Below, piece after piece: positions 50,443 through 58,751 of a DNA stretch of 64,000 bases. Made by a program: the position numbers and the translations under genes. The DNA is from JAHEEL01 sp963700375 (lineage in GTDB: Bacteria; Actinomycetota; Acidimicrobiia; Spongiisociales; UBA5794): assembly GCA_963700375.1 (NCBI GenBank), contig CAVOXF010000005.1:186001-250000 (forward strand). The letters are read 5' to 3'. The notes below the pieces were generated by a model. It saw only the letters and a list, made by a program, of their open reading frames with translations, was not told where the DNA came from and searched no databases. The first letter of the stretch is position 1. Each line of letters opens with the position of its first letter.

Positions 50443-51472
50443 GTTCCTGAGGCGGACGTTCGCAGAGGAACCTGCGCCTCCTGAGACGCCGCCGGTGGCT
50501 CGTCGACCGATTCGTTCCTTCGGATCGTGGACCGATGAGACGCTCGGAGACCCGGCTGTTGTGGTGATCTGCCACCCCGACTGGCGGGGGGTGCGCACCG
50601 CCGCATACAGCTTTCGAGAGCCCACCATCGAGTGCCACGACCTCGACCTGTGGGGTGACGAACTGATCGTGGACTTCCGTTCGAACGGTGTCGAGATCGT
50701 CGTCGTCCACGGCTTCCCTCCCGGTTCAGGCGGTTTCATCCGAAAGGTCCACGCCGCCGGCATCGGCACCAGAGTGGTCCTTCATTCCTCGATGACCCAG
50801 CACGGCGCAGAGGCCGGCGAGGCCGCCGTCGCCGACGAAGTCCTCGCGCTGGCGGATGCGGGTGTGCTCGATCGGGTCGGGTTCGTGAAGGCCGGTCTTG
50901 CTGAGGCATTCACCGCTCTCGGCTACCCGGCCTCGTACGTGCCGAACCGTTCACCCCACCTTCCCACCATTCGGAAACAGGACGTCGGTCCAGGGCTGAA
51001 TGTCGGGATCTTCGCCGTGCCGTTCTGGCGGAAGAACGTCGTGACGCAACTCGGCGCGGTCGCACTACTCGAGGGCGCGACCGCCCACGTGATGCGACGC
51101 CCGGACGTGCTCTATCTCGACCGCCTCCGGATCGTCGACCACGGCGAGCTCCCGTGGAACGAGTTCGTATCGATTCAGGCGTCCATGGACATCAATCTCT
51201 ACGTCACCTTGTCGGAGTGCCATCCGCTATCGCCGATCGAGTCCTATCAGACCGGCGTGCCGGCGCTCATGTCTCGGACATCCGATGTCTTTCGCAGCGA
51301 CGCCAGGCTGTGGGATCTCACCACCGTTGAAATCGCAGATGACCCCTCGGAGATTGCGGCCGCCATCCGACGGCTCATGGATCACGCCGAGGAAGCCATC
51401 GAGCATGCCCTTGGTTGGATCGATATGGCGGACCGGGGCGCCGCAGAACGGTGGCGCGAATTCCTGTCGTGA
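50435..51472 (+). CDS. GT-B fold glycosyltransferase-like protein
   Basis: 345 residues. The first half is an unfamiliar Rossmann-like domain (VVVICHPDWRGVRTAAYSF, VVLHSSMTQHGAE). The second half has LSECHPLSPIESYQTGVPAL, which resembles the nucleotide-sugar-binding E-x7-E site of GT4 enzymes with the wording S-E-(C/G)-xP. I therefore call it a probable glycosyltransferase of unknown donor. It overlaps wecB by 8 nt, so it is coupled to the epimerase and may use the ManNAc product. Confidence 0.68.
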   Translation: MREFLRRTFAEEPAPPETPPVARRPIRSFGSWTDETLGDPAVVVICHPDWRGVRTAAYSFREPTIECHDLDLWGDELIVDFRSNGVEIVVVHGFPPGSGGFIRKVHAAGIGTRVVLHSSMTQHGAEAGEAAVADEVLALADAGVLDRVGFVKAGLAEAFTALGYPASYVPNRSPHLPTIRKQDVGPGLNVGIFAVPFWRKNVVTQLGAVALLEGATAHVMRRPDVLYLDRLRIVDHGELPWNEFVSIQASMDINLYVTLSECHPLSPIESYQTGVPALMSRTSDVFRSDARLWDLTTVEIADDPSEIAAAIRRLMDHAEEAIEHALGWIDMADRGAAERWREFLS

Positions 51473-51519
51473 CGGCGTAGCCCTTCGGCTGAACGATCTC
51501 GCAGCGGGCGACGGGCGGA

Positions 51520-52479
51520 TCAGCCGGCGAGCGGGCCGCCCGGTGCCGTGGCACCCTCGTACGTCATCGATATGCCGTCCCTGAGACCGATCTGCGCGGA
51601 CCATCCGGCGTCTCGCAGCAATGAGACGTCGAGCAGCTTCCGCGGAGTCCCGTCCGGCATCGAAGCGTCATAGACGAACTCACCTTCCCAGCCGACAACG
51701 TCTGCGATGGTGTCAGCGAGTTCAGCGATGCTGACGTCGGTGCCGGTTCCGACGTTGAGGTGGCTCTCGCCGTCGTACGACGTCAGACCGAACACCACAG
51801 CCTCCGCGAGGTCGTCGACGTGAAGGAACTCACGTCGCGGCCGCCCGGAACCCCAGATGCTCACGTTCGCGTCACCGCGCACCTTCGCGTCGTGGATCTT
51901 TCGAAGCAGCGCCGGAAGGACGTGGGAGGTCTCGAGGTCGTAGTTGTCATTCGGGCCGTAGAGGTTCGTTGGCATCAGCGAGACCGTGCTCATGTCGTAC
52001 TGGCGTCGGTACATCTTCGCCAGCTCCAACGCTGCAATCTTCGAGATTGCGTAGCCCTCGTTCGTCGGCTCGAGCGGGCCCGTGAGCAGAGCACTCTCGG
52101 CCATCGGCTGTGCGGCCTCTCGTGGATAGATGCACGATGATCCGAGGATCATGGTCCGCTCGACGTCCGCGGTTCGCGCCGCCTCGACGATGTTCGAGGC
52201 GATCATCAAGTTGTCGTAGAGGAACTCTCCTTGAGCAGTGCGATTCGCGTGAATGCCGCCGACCTTGGCAGCGGCCACGACGATCACGTCCGGACGGGTG
52301 TCCGCCACGAATCGCTCCGTCTCGGCCTGACGCCGCAGGTCGAGTTCACCGCTGGATGCGGTAATCAGCTCGCTGATCGGCTCTTCGGCAAGTCGCCTCG
52401 CGACCGCTGAACCGACCATCCCGCGGTGTCCGGCGACCCAGACCCGCTTGCCTTCGAGGTCGTACTCGAACTCGCTCAC
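51520..52479 (-). CDS. fcl: GDP-L-fucose synthase
   Basis: 319-residue extended SDR. The NADP-binding motif is VAGHRGMVGSAVAR, the catalytic Ser/Tyr/Lys set is in LGSSCIYPREA and GYAISKIAALELA, and AAKVGGIHANR, LMPTNLYGPNDNYD and FLHVDDLAEAVVF are Fcl hallmarks. It epimerises and reduces GDP-4-keto-6-deoxymannose to GDP-L-fucose. It overlaps gmd by 4 nt, so the pair forms the complete two-step route from GDP-mannose. The fucosyltransferase that uses the product cannot be told from the many glycosyltransferases around it. Confidence 0.94.
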   Translation of the reverse strand: MSEFEYDLEGKRVWVAGHRGMVGSAVARRLAEEPISELITASSGELDLRRQAETERFVADTRPDVIVVAAAKVGGIHANRTAQGEFLYDNLMIASNIVEAARTADVERTMILGSSCIYPREAAQPMAESALLTGPLEPTNEGYAISKIAALELAKMYRRQYDMSTVSLMPTNLYGPNDNYDLETSHVLPALLRKIHDAKVRGDANVSIWGSGRPRREFLHVDDLAEAVVFGLTSYDGESHLNVGTGTDVSIAELADTIADVVGWEGEFVYDASMPDGTPRKLLDVSLLRDAGWSAQIGLRDGISMTYEGATAPGGPLAG

Positions 52480-53498
52480 CCGGTCACCCTGGCCGGCGCG
52501 AGCTCCCGTGCCATCTCGAGCGTCAGCCCTACCTCCGCGAGGTCTGACTCGACCATCTCATCGACGAGCGCTGCGAACGACACCTCCGGCCTCCAGCCGA
52601 GTGCCGCGATGGCACGCGACGGGTCGGCTTGCAGGAATTCGACCTCGGTCGGGCGGAAGTATGCGGGATCGATCTCAACGAACTGCTCCCAATCGAGGCC
52701 CACCGTGCTGAAAGCCCGGGTCAAGAAGTCGCGGATCGAGTATGACTCACCCGTTCCAATCACGAAGTCCTCGGGTATGTCGGCTTGGAGCATGAGCCAC
52801 ATCGCACGCACGTAGTCGGCAGCGTGGCCCCAGTCACGCCGAGCTTCGAGGTTGCCGAGGTAGAGCCTGTCCTGCTCACCTGACACGATGCGAGCAAGTG
52901 CCCGCGTGATCTTCCTGGTCACGAACGTCTCGCCGCGTCGCGGTGACTCATGGTTGAACAGAATCCCGGTGACCGCGTGGAGCCCGTAGGCCTCGCGGTA
53001 GTTGCGCACGACCCAGTAGGCGTAGAGCTTCGCCGCGGCATACGGCGATCGTGGCTGGAAAGGTGACGCCTCGCTCTGCGGTGGCGGTGCGTCGCCGAAC
53101 ATCTCAGACGTTCCGGCCTGGTAGAAGCGCGTCTCGATCCCGGACTCGCGTATGGCCTCGAGGAGGCGGATCGCGCCGAGGCCGTCCACGTTGCCCGTGT
53201 ACTCCGGCTGGTGGAACGAGACCGCGACGTGCGACTGCGCTCCGAGGTTGTAGATCTCGTTCGGCTCGACCTCTCGCATCAGCCGTGCGATTTGGGAACC
53301 GTCGGTCAGATCCCCATAGTGGAGCTTGAGCCGCGGGGACTCGGCGTGCGGATCCTCGTAGAGGTGGTCGATCCGAGCCGTATTGAACGTCGAAGCGCGC
53401 CGAATGATCCCGTGTACTTCGTAGCCCTTTCCCAACAACAGCTCGGCGAGATACGAGCCGTCTTGCCCCGTGATTCCGGTGATCAGCGCAGTCTTCAT
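52476..53498 (-). CDS. gmd: GDP-mannose 4,6-dehydratase
   Basis: 340 residues beginning MKTALITGITGQDGSYLAEL, with IIRRASTFNTARIDHLYEDPH, NLGAQSHVAVSFHQPEYT, the TSEMFG strand and the YxxxK of SPYAAAKLYAY, the full Gmd signature. It dehydrates GDP-mannose to GDP-4-keto-6-deoxymannose, the Fcl substrate. ATG at 53498 gives the canonical N-terminus; an upstream in-frame ATG at 53510 would add four residues. Transcribed together with fcl. Confidence 0.95.
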   Translation of the reverse strand: MKTALITGITGQDGSYLAELLLGKGYEVHGIIRRASTFNTARIDHLYEDPHAESPRLKLHYGDLTDGSQIARLMREVEPNEIYNLGAQSHVAVSFHQPEYTGNVDGLGAIRLLEAIRESGIETRFYQAGTSEMFGDAPPPQSEASPFQPRSPYAAAKLYAYWVVRNYREAYGLHAVTGILFNHESPRRGETFVTRKITRALARIVSGEQDRLYLGNLEARRDWGHAADYVRAMWLMLQADIPEDFVIGTGESYSIRDFLTRAFSTVGLDWEQFVEIDPAYFRPTEVEFLQADPSRAIAALGWRPEVSFAALVDEMVESDLAEVGLTLEMARELAPARVTG

Positions 53499-53614
53499 CA
53501 CTACCCCCATGTTCGTAGCGGATGCGAGAGTAGCCCTTCTCTGTTCCCTGATAGGACCGATTTCCTTCGGCCGGAGACGGCGGTCACCGACGTGGCGATC
53601 GCGGCCCTTGGTCG

Positions 53615-55942
53615 CTAGCGCCGGTAGCCGAGCAGCGAACGCGCCCGGCTCCGAAGTACCGCAACCAGGTCCGGATTGCGCCGTTTCAAGCTCCGGTAGG
53701 GGCCACCGAAGATCGCCATCAGCGCGCCATAGGTGCGCTGACCGAGCGACTGTTCGCCCAGCCATTTCCTGGTCGAGCGCATCTGTCCGGCGCCCTCGAT
53801 CGGGGCGACGTCGCCTGACGGCCGCGGAGCGTTCCCGACGGAATGGTGATAGTCGATCGCCAGCGTTGCCATAGCCCGTGCGCTCCCGATTGGCACCGGC
53901 CGGAGCGGAATCGTGGCGTGCCGAGAACGCGCCAGCCCAAACGCCTCCTCGAGGCGTCGGTACATTGCATCGAGGGTGAAGTCGGCCTCGACACGCTCGC
54001 GGCCGGCCACTCCCATCGCCCGGCGTCGGTCGGGGTCGTCGACGAGCGAACCAATCGCGGCGGCATAGGCATCGACCTCGTCCGCCACGCCGGTCCGATC
54101 GACGAGGATCCCGGTTGACGGGATGACCAGCTCAGCCTGGCCACCGACATCGGCGGCGACCACGGGAACACCACACGCCATGGCCTCGAAGATGGAGAGG
54201 GCGATGCCTTCCCGCTCCGATGGCAGGAAGAAGATGTCGGCGGCTCTCAGGAGTTCGCGAACCCGTTCTGCCGACACGGCTCCGAGTACCAAGCAGCGAT
54301 CGTCGAGCAGGTGATCGATCCGGTACTCCTCGAGCCAGGCACGGTCGGGACCGTCTCCAGCGACAACCGCCACCACATCGCGGTTGCTCCGTACCAGCGA
54401 ACGCACGGTCCCCGCAAGCACGTGCGGTTGCTTCTCCGGTGCGAGGCGTCCTGCGAAGGCGATCAGGGTGGTGCCGTCCGAGACCCCGAACTCCCGACGC
54501 ACTCTGGTTCGAACGGCGGGATCCGGGCGCCAGCGGTCCGCGTCAACCCCGAGGTGACATACGGTGATTCGATCCGCGTCGGCGCCGCGGTCGACCATCC
54601 ATCGCTTGAGGTGTCTCGAGACGACGACGGTCAGATCCAGCTGATCACCGGCGAGCACGGACAGGTTCGGGTGCCCCCCGCTCTTCCAGTCGTCCTGCTC
54701 GGCGTGGGCGAGATCCATGTAGGTGGGTTCCGGGCAGTGCGCCCGCAGATACGGAAGCAGCTGATAGCCGAGCTCGCTGTTCGAGACGAGAACGACGTCG
54801 GGTTTGCGGGAGCCGATGAGGTATCTGAGGAACCGCGGGATATCGATCGACCTCAGGAATCGGTGCATGGGGAAGAGGTCCGGTGTGAATCGGGCAAACT
54901 CGTGCTCCCACGAGTAGTCACCGTCGAGGGTTGTGGCGATTGTCACGCCCCACCCCTGCTGCGTGAGGTGAGTCACCATGTCGAGATTCACACGATCCGC
55001 TCCGCCGACCGTCAGCCACGGGACAATCAGGAGGATCCTCGGCTGGTCTTTGACGAGTTCGTTGCTCGTGGGAATGGTCTCCGGTATCGGCACGTACTCA
55101 TCATCCTGCTCAAGCCCCACCCGGGGGAAGCCGCCATCCCAGAGACCCGGATACCGTGTCTTGAGGTCGGCCCGAAACGCTGCTTCACGCCCCGCCCCGT
55201 CCCAGTTCGCCCACTGGTCGCCGTGCGCCGACCTGCGTCGGTACCAGGACATCGGTTCGTGGACCGTCCCTCCCCAATACCCGTGACTGGCGCAATTCAG
55301 CCAGAAGTCCCAGTCCTCGAGACCGTCGCGATTGGCCTCGTTGTAGCCGCCGACCTCCTGGTGGACCGAGCGCCGAACCATCGCCGTGATCCCGGCTCGG
55401 TTGTTCTCGAGGAACGCCTCGCCGAAGTGGAAACCGTTCACCCAGACGTACGACTCCGCTCCGAACCCGACGGTGTAGCCCTTCACGAACGAGTAGTGCG
55501 GGTGGGACTGCAAGAACCAATACAGCTTCTCGAGCATGGTCGGCTCGAGAAGATCGTCACTGTCGAGTTGCACGATGTATTCAGAGCGAGCCTCGGCGAA
55601 ACCGGTGTTGCGTGCGGCTCCCGGACCGCGGTTCTGGTCGTGTTCGACAATCCGAATTCGAGGGTCGAGGTCGCGGTAGCCGGCCAACTGTGCCGCTGCC
55701 TCTGGATCGGTCGAGCCGTCGTTGACGATGACCCACTCCCACTCCTGCAGCGATTGGCGCAGCACGGATTCAACGGTCTCCCCGAAAACGGTGCCCGTGT
55801 TGAAGTAGGGCGTGACAATCGAGACGACCGGTGCCGCGGCAGGATCGACGGGTCGATACCCGAACGCCGGCCGCTCCGGAGCGCTCGGGGACGGCATGAC
55901 ATCGGAGAACAGCGGTGGGCTCTGAGTGGGATGCACTGGCAT
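53615..55942 (-). CDS. Fused GT2-GT4 glycosyltransferase
   Basis: 775 residues from ATG 55942; the start is uncertain, as ATG 55897 and GTG 56062 are also possible and none has a good ribosome site. The GT2 domain (about 35-270) has VSIVTPYFNTGTVFGETVES, VNDGSTDPEAAAQLAGY, the DxD site QLDSDDLLEPTML and DGLEDWDFWLNCASHGYWGG. The GT4 domain (about 330-680) has IVPWLTVGGADRVNLDM, FAGRLAPEKQPHVL and LPSEREGIALSIFEAMACGVP. Two transferases in one chain suggest consecutive sugar additions. The tandem resembles the C-terminal half of the 1163-residue protein at 58752. Confidence 0.88.
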   Translation of the reverse strand: MPVHPTQSPPLFSDVMPSPSAPERPAFGYRPVDPAAAPVVSIVTPYFNTGTVFGETVESVLRQSLQEWEWVIVNDGSTDPEAAAQLAGYRDLDPRIRIVEHDQNRGPGAARNTGFAEARSEYIVQLDSDDLLEPTMLEKLYWFLQSHPHYSFVKGYTVGFGAESYVWVNGFHFGEAFLENNRAGITAMVRRSVHQEVGGYNEANRDGLEDWDFWLNCASHGYWGGTVHEPMSWYRRRSAHGDQWANWDGAGREAAFRADLKTRYPGLWDGGFPRVGLEQDDEYVPIPETIPTSNELVKDQPRILLIVPWLTVGGADRVNLDMVTHLTQQGWGVTIATTLDGDYSWEHEFARFTPDLFPMHRFLRSIDIPRFLRYLIGSRKPDVVLVSNSELGYQLLPYLRAHCPEPTYMDLAHAEQDDWKSGGHPNLSVLAGDQLDLTVVVSRHLKRWMVDRGADADRITVCHLGVDADRWRPDPAVRTRVRREFGVSDGTTLIAFAGRLAPEKQPHVLAGTVRSLVRSNRDVVAVVAGDGPDRAWLEEYRIDHLLDDRCLVLGAVSAERVRELLRAADIFFLPSEREGIALSIFEAMACGVPVVAADVGGQAELVIPSTGILVDRTGVADEVDAYAAAIGSLVDDPDRRRAMGVAGRERVEADFTLDAMYRRLEEAFGLARSRHATIPLRPVPIGSARAMATLAIDYHHSVGNAPRPSGDVAPIEGAGQMRSTRKWLGEQSLGQRTYGALMAIFGGPYRSLKRRNPDLVAVLRSRARSLLGYRR

Positions 55943-56046
55943 CAGTTGGTCGACCCGGTCCTCGCTCGATGGAATGCCGACAAGATCCGAGGCTAACCGG
56001 CCGCGTCGCGTTCGGTTGGTGTTGGCCTCCCGACGCGGTGCCGCCG

Positions 56047-56052
56047 TAGACT
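56047..56052 (+). promoter_or_regulatory. Candidate -10 box (TAGACT) upstream of the LegB-like gene
   Basis: TAGACT placed so that a transcript would begin near 56059 and carry the GGAGGAGG ribosome site at 56066-56073. Confidence 0.35.
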
Positions 56053-56079
56053 CGGGCTTCACGCCGGAGGAGGTTTGCC

Positions 56080-57087
56080 ATCGCCGAACGTCGGAAGTTC
56101 CTGGTCACCGGAGCCGATGGGTTCATCGGTTCACACGTGTGCGAGGCGCTCATCACCCGTGGACATGACGTGCGGGCGCTGGCCTACTACACCTCGTTCG
56201 GCACGTGGGGTTGGCTCGACCAACTCCCGGCGGAGAAGAAGGAAGCCATCGACGTTGTGCTCGGAGATGTGCGAGACCCGTTCCTCGTCGAGGACATCAT
56301 GCGAGGCGTCGACGTCGTCCTGCATCTCGCAGCGTTGATCGGGATCCCGTACTCGTATGTCGCCCCACAGTCGTACGTCGACACGAATGTCACCGGGACC
56401 CTGAACGTGCTCGAGGCGGCCAAGAAGCTCGGCACATCCCGCGTGGTCCAGACCTCGACGAGCGAGGTGTACGGATCCGCACAATTCGTTCCGATCACCG
56501 AAGTGCACCCGTTGCGCGCCCAGTCGCCGTATGCCGCATCCAAGGTCGGGGCCGATCAGCTTGCGCTCTCCTACCAGCGATCTTTCGGAACACCGGTGGT
56601 TGTCATGCGGCCGTTCAACACCTACGGACCCCGCCAATCGGCGCGCGCCGTGATCCCGACGATCATCACCCAGGCCCTCGCCGGTATCGAGCCGATCCAC
56701 CTCGGCGCAGTCACACCGACGAGGGACTTCAACTATGTACTCGACATCGCGCGGGGGTTCGCGATGGTCGGCGAGAGCATCGATGGCGTCGGAGAAGTCG
56801 TCAACTTCGGATCGAACTTCGAGATCTCCGTTGGCCAGACGGTTGAGGCGATCGGCGCCGCAATCGGTCGCGACTTGGCGGTCACGACCGACGAAGCGAG
56901 GATCCGGCCGGCCGACAGCGAAGTCGACCGGCTCTGGGCTGACAACACCAAGGCAAAGACGTTGTTCGGCTGGAGCCCCGAATACGGGGGCCTCGATGGC
57001 TTCGAGCGTGGTATCGCAGAGACCGTTGCGTGGTTCTCCGAGTCAGCGAACTGGGCGGCCTACAAGCCCGGTACATACAACCGCTAG
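56080..57087 (+). CDS. LegB-like NAD-dependent 4,6-dehydratase, probable AUC start
   Basis: 335 residues if read from ATC at 56080. The NAD motif is FLVTGADGFIGSHVCE, then YYTSFGTWGWLD (LegB-like wording), TSTSEVYGS, the YxxxK in SPYAASKVGADQLALSY, RPFNTYGPRQSARAVIP and the late RPADSEVDRLWAD. Such enzymes make a 4-keto-6-deoxy amino sugar nucleotide. No ATG, GTG or TTG precedes the NAD motif in frame after the stop at 56047. ATC lies 6 nt after a perfect GGAGGAGG, while the first GTG (56137) would delete the NAD-binding loop. Confidence 0.85.
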   Translation: MAERRKFLVTGADGFIGSHVCEALITRGHDVRALAYYTSFGTWGWLDQLPAEKKEAIDVVLGDVRDPFLVEDIMRGVDVVLHLAALIGIPYSYVAPQSYVDTNVTGTLNVLEAAKKLGTSRVVQTSTSEVYGSAQFVPITEVHPLRAQSPYAASKVGADQLALSYQRSFGTPVVVMRPFNTYGPRQSARAVIPTIITQALAGIEPIHLGAVTPTRDFNYVLDIARGFAMVGESIDGVGEVVNFGSNFEISVGQTVEAIGAAIGRDLAVTTDEARIRPADSEVDRLWADNTKAKTLFGWSPEYGGLDGFERGIAETVAWFSESANWAAYKPGTYNR

Positions 57088-57097
57088 GGGGTCAACC

Positions 57098-57808
57098 ATG
57101 CACGCCGTCATTCTCGCCGGAGGCAAGGGCAGTCGGCTGAAGCCGTTCACGTTCACGATCCCGAAGCCTCTTGTGCCGATCGGCGACATCCCGATCATCG
57201 AGATTCTGATCCGTCAGCTCGCAGCGCAGGGATTCACCAGGGCCACCGTATCGGTCGGGCATCTCGCGAGCCTGATCCAGAGCTTCTGTGGAGACGGAGA
57301 GGCCTGGGGTATCCCCATCGACTACGTCTACGAGGACGAGCCGCTCGGGACCGTCGGAAGCCTGGGGCTGATTGACCGTTTCGACGACGACCGCGTCATC
57401 GTGGTGAACGGAGACACGCTCACCGACATGAGCTTCGCCGGGGCCTACCGATCACACTCCACCGATGACGCCGCCACGATTTGCGCGAACAACCGGTCCG
57501 TCAGCATCGACTTCGGCGTACTCGAACTCGACGAGGACGACACGCTGATCGGGTACTCCGAGAAGCCGACACTCAACTACCTCGTAAGCATGGGAACGAA
57601 CGTGCTGACCGTCGATGCGGTGCAGCGCCATCTGGCCGCCGGTGAGAGGCTCGACTTCCCCGACCTCATCGACCGATTCCGCGCCGCCGGCGAGCGGGTA
57701 CGGGTGTTCCATCCAGACGCCTACTGGCTCGATCTCGGCCGCCTCGACGACCTCGAGACCGGGACGAAGGTCTTCTCATCCGATCCAGATCGATTCCTCC
57801 GACCGTGA
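57098..57808 (+). CDS. Sugar-phosphate nucleotidyltransferase
   Basis: 236 residues. VILAGGKGSRLKPFTFTIPK and PLVPIGDIPIIEILIRQL are the nucleotide-binding and catalytic signatures, VNGDTLTD is the metal-binding strand and YWLDLGRLDDLE closes the domain. It should activate a sugar phosphate with NTP; together with the LegB-like dehydratase and the following epimerase it probably makes one rare deoxy sugar nucleotide. The frame is open upstream as a shadow of the dehydratase gene; ATG at 57098 has an AGGGGG site 6 nt before it. Confidence 0.88.
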   Translation: MHAVILAGGKGSRLKPFTFTIPKPLVPIGDIPIIEILIRQLAAQGFTRATVSVGHLASLIQSFCGDGEAWGIPIDYVYEDEPLGTVGSLGLIDRFDDDRVIVVNGDTLTDMSFAGAYRSHSTDDAATICANNRSVSIDFGVLELDEDDTLIGYSEKPTLNYLVSMGTNVLTVDAVQRHLAAGERLDFPDLIDRFRAAGERVRVFHPDAYWLDLGRLDDLETGTKVFSSDPDRFLRP

Positions 57809-58683
57809 CGTCGATCCTCCTGACCGGCGCCGCCGGAATGATCGGCTCGGTCGTTCTGCGACGGCTAGAAGCGAACGGCGCATCCGTATGGACGACGGAC
57901 CTTCGACCGCTCGATCGAGAGCAGCACATCACCGCCGATCTGAACGACCCGAGCGCTGTGCGGAGTGTGGTGGAGCCCGGGTTCGACGCAGTGATCCACC
58001 TCTCAGGAGCGGTGGGCGGCTCGCTCGATGGACTATTCACGTCCAACGTCCTGGGAACCACCCGACTCCTCGACGCGCTGCCGGACGGCTCCCGGGTCGT
58101 CGTGGCCGGCTCGGCGGCCGAATACGGTGCCGGCGAAGGTGACCCGATCTCAGAGGGAGATCCGCTCCGCCCGGTCAGCCCATACGGATGGGCAAAAGCC
58201 GCGCAGTCGTCGATCGCATCGTCGATCGCGGCCGACCGCGGCCATCGGCTCACGGTTGTCCGGCCGTTCAACGTCGTGGGGCCGAATCTCCCCTCGACCA
58301 CCGCGGTTGGGAACATGCGCAAGCAGCTCATCGCGGCTGACTCCGGAACAGAGGTCGTGGTCGGGCGGCTCGACATCGTGCGCGACTATGTGGCGGTCGA
58401 TTTCGTCGCCTCGGTGTTCTGCGATGTGGCCGTCGATCCCGACGGGCCGCAAGTGCTGAACGCTTGTTCCGGCGTGGGTATTCTGCTCCACGACGTGCTC
58501 GACGCGATGATCGCCATGCTCGGCATTGACGTCGACGTCAAGTCGGACCCACACCTCGCCGGACTATCGGCGGCTTCGATTGTGGTCGGCAATCCCCGCA
58601 TCGCCATCGACCGATACGGCCTCGAGACCCGGCCGGACGCTCAGGAGATCGCACGCGTCGCTCTCGGGCACACCTCCGGGTAG
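57805..58683 (+). CDS. NAD-dependent sugar epimerase/reductase
   Basis: 292-residue extended SDR. The GTG start at 57805 overlaps the preceding stop (GTGA). SILLTGAAGMIGSVVLRRLE is the NAD(P) motif, the catalytic region has VVAGSAAEYGAGEG and YGWAKAAQSS (YxxxK), then RPFNVVGPNLPSTTAV. It is the last of a three-gene run (dehydratase, nucleotidyltransferase, this gene) and probably completes the sugar. The exact product is unknown. Confidence 0.85.
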   Translation: MTSILLTGAAGMIGSVVLRRLEANGASVWTTDLRPLDREQHITADLNDPSAVRSVVEPGFDAVIHLSGAVGGSLDGLFTSNVLGTTRLLDALPDGSRVVVAGSAAEYGAGEGDPISEGDPLRPVSPYGWAKAAQSSIASSIAADRGHRLTVVRPFNVVGPNLPSTTAVGNMRKQLIAADSGTEVVVGRLDIVRDYVAVDFVASVFCDVAVDPDGPQVLNACSGVGILLHDVLDAMIAMLGIDVDVKSDPHLAGLSAASIVVGNPRIAIDRYGLETRPDAQEIARVALGHTSG

Positions 58684-58751
58684 TCGGCGAGGTTCCGGTT
58701 ACCCTCCCACCAACATCTTTCGCGCAGAACGCCCGACGAGCTGGAGAGATC

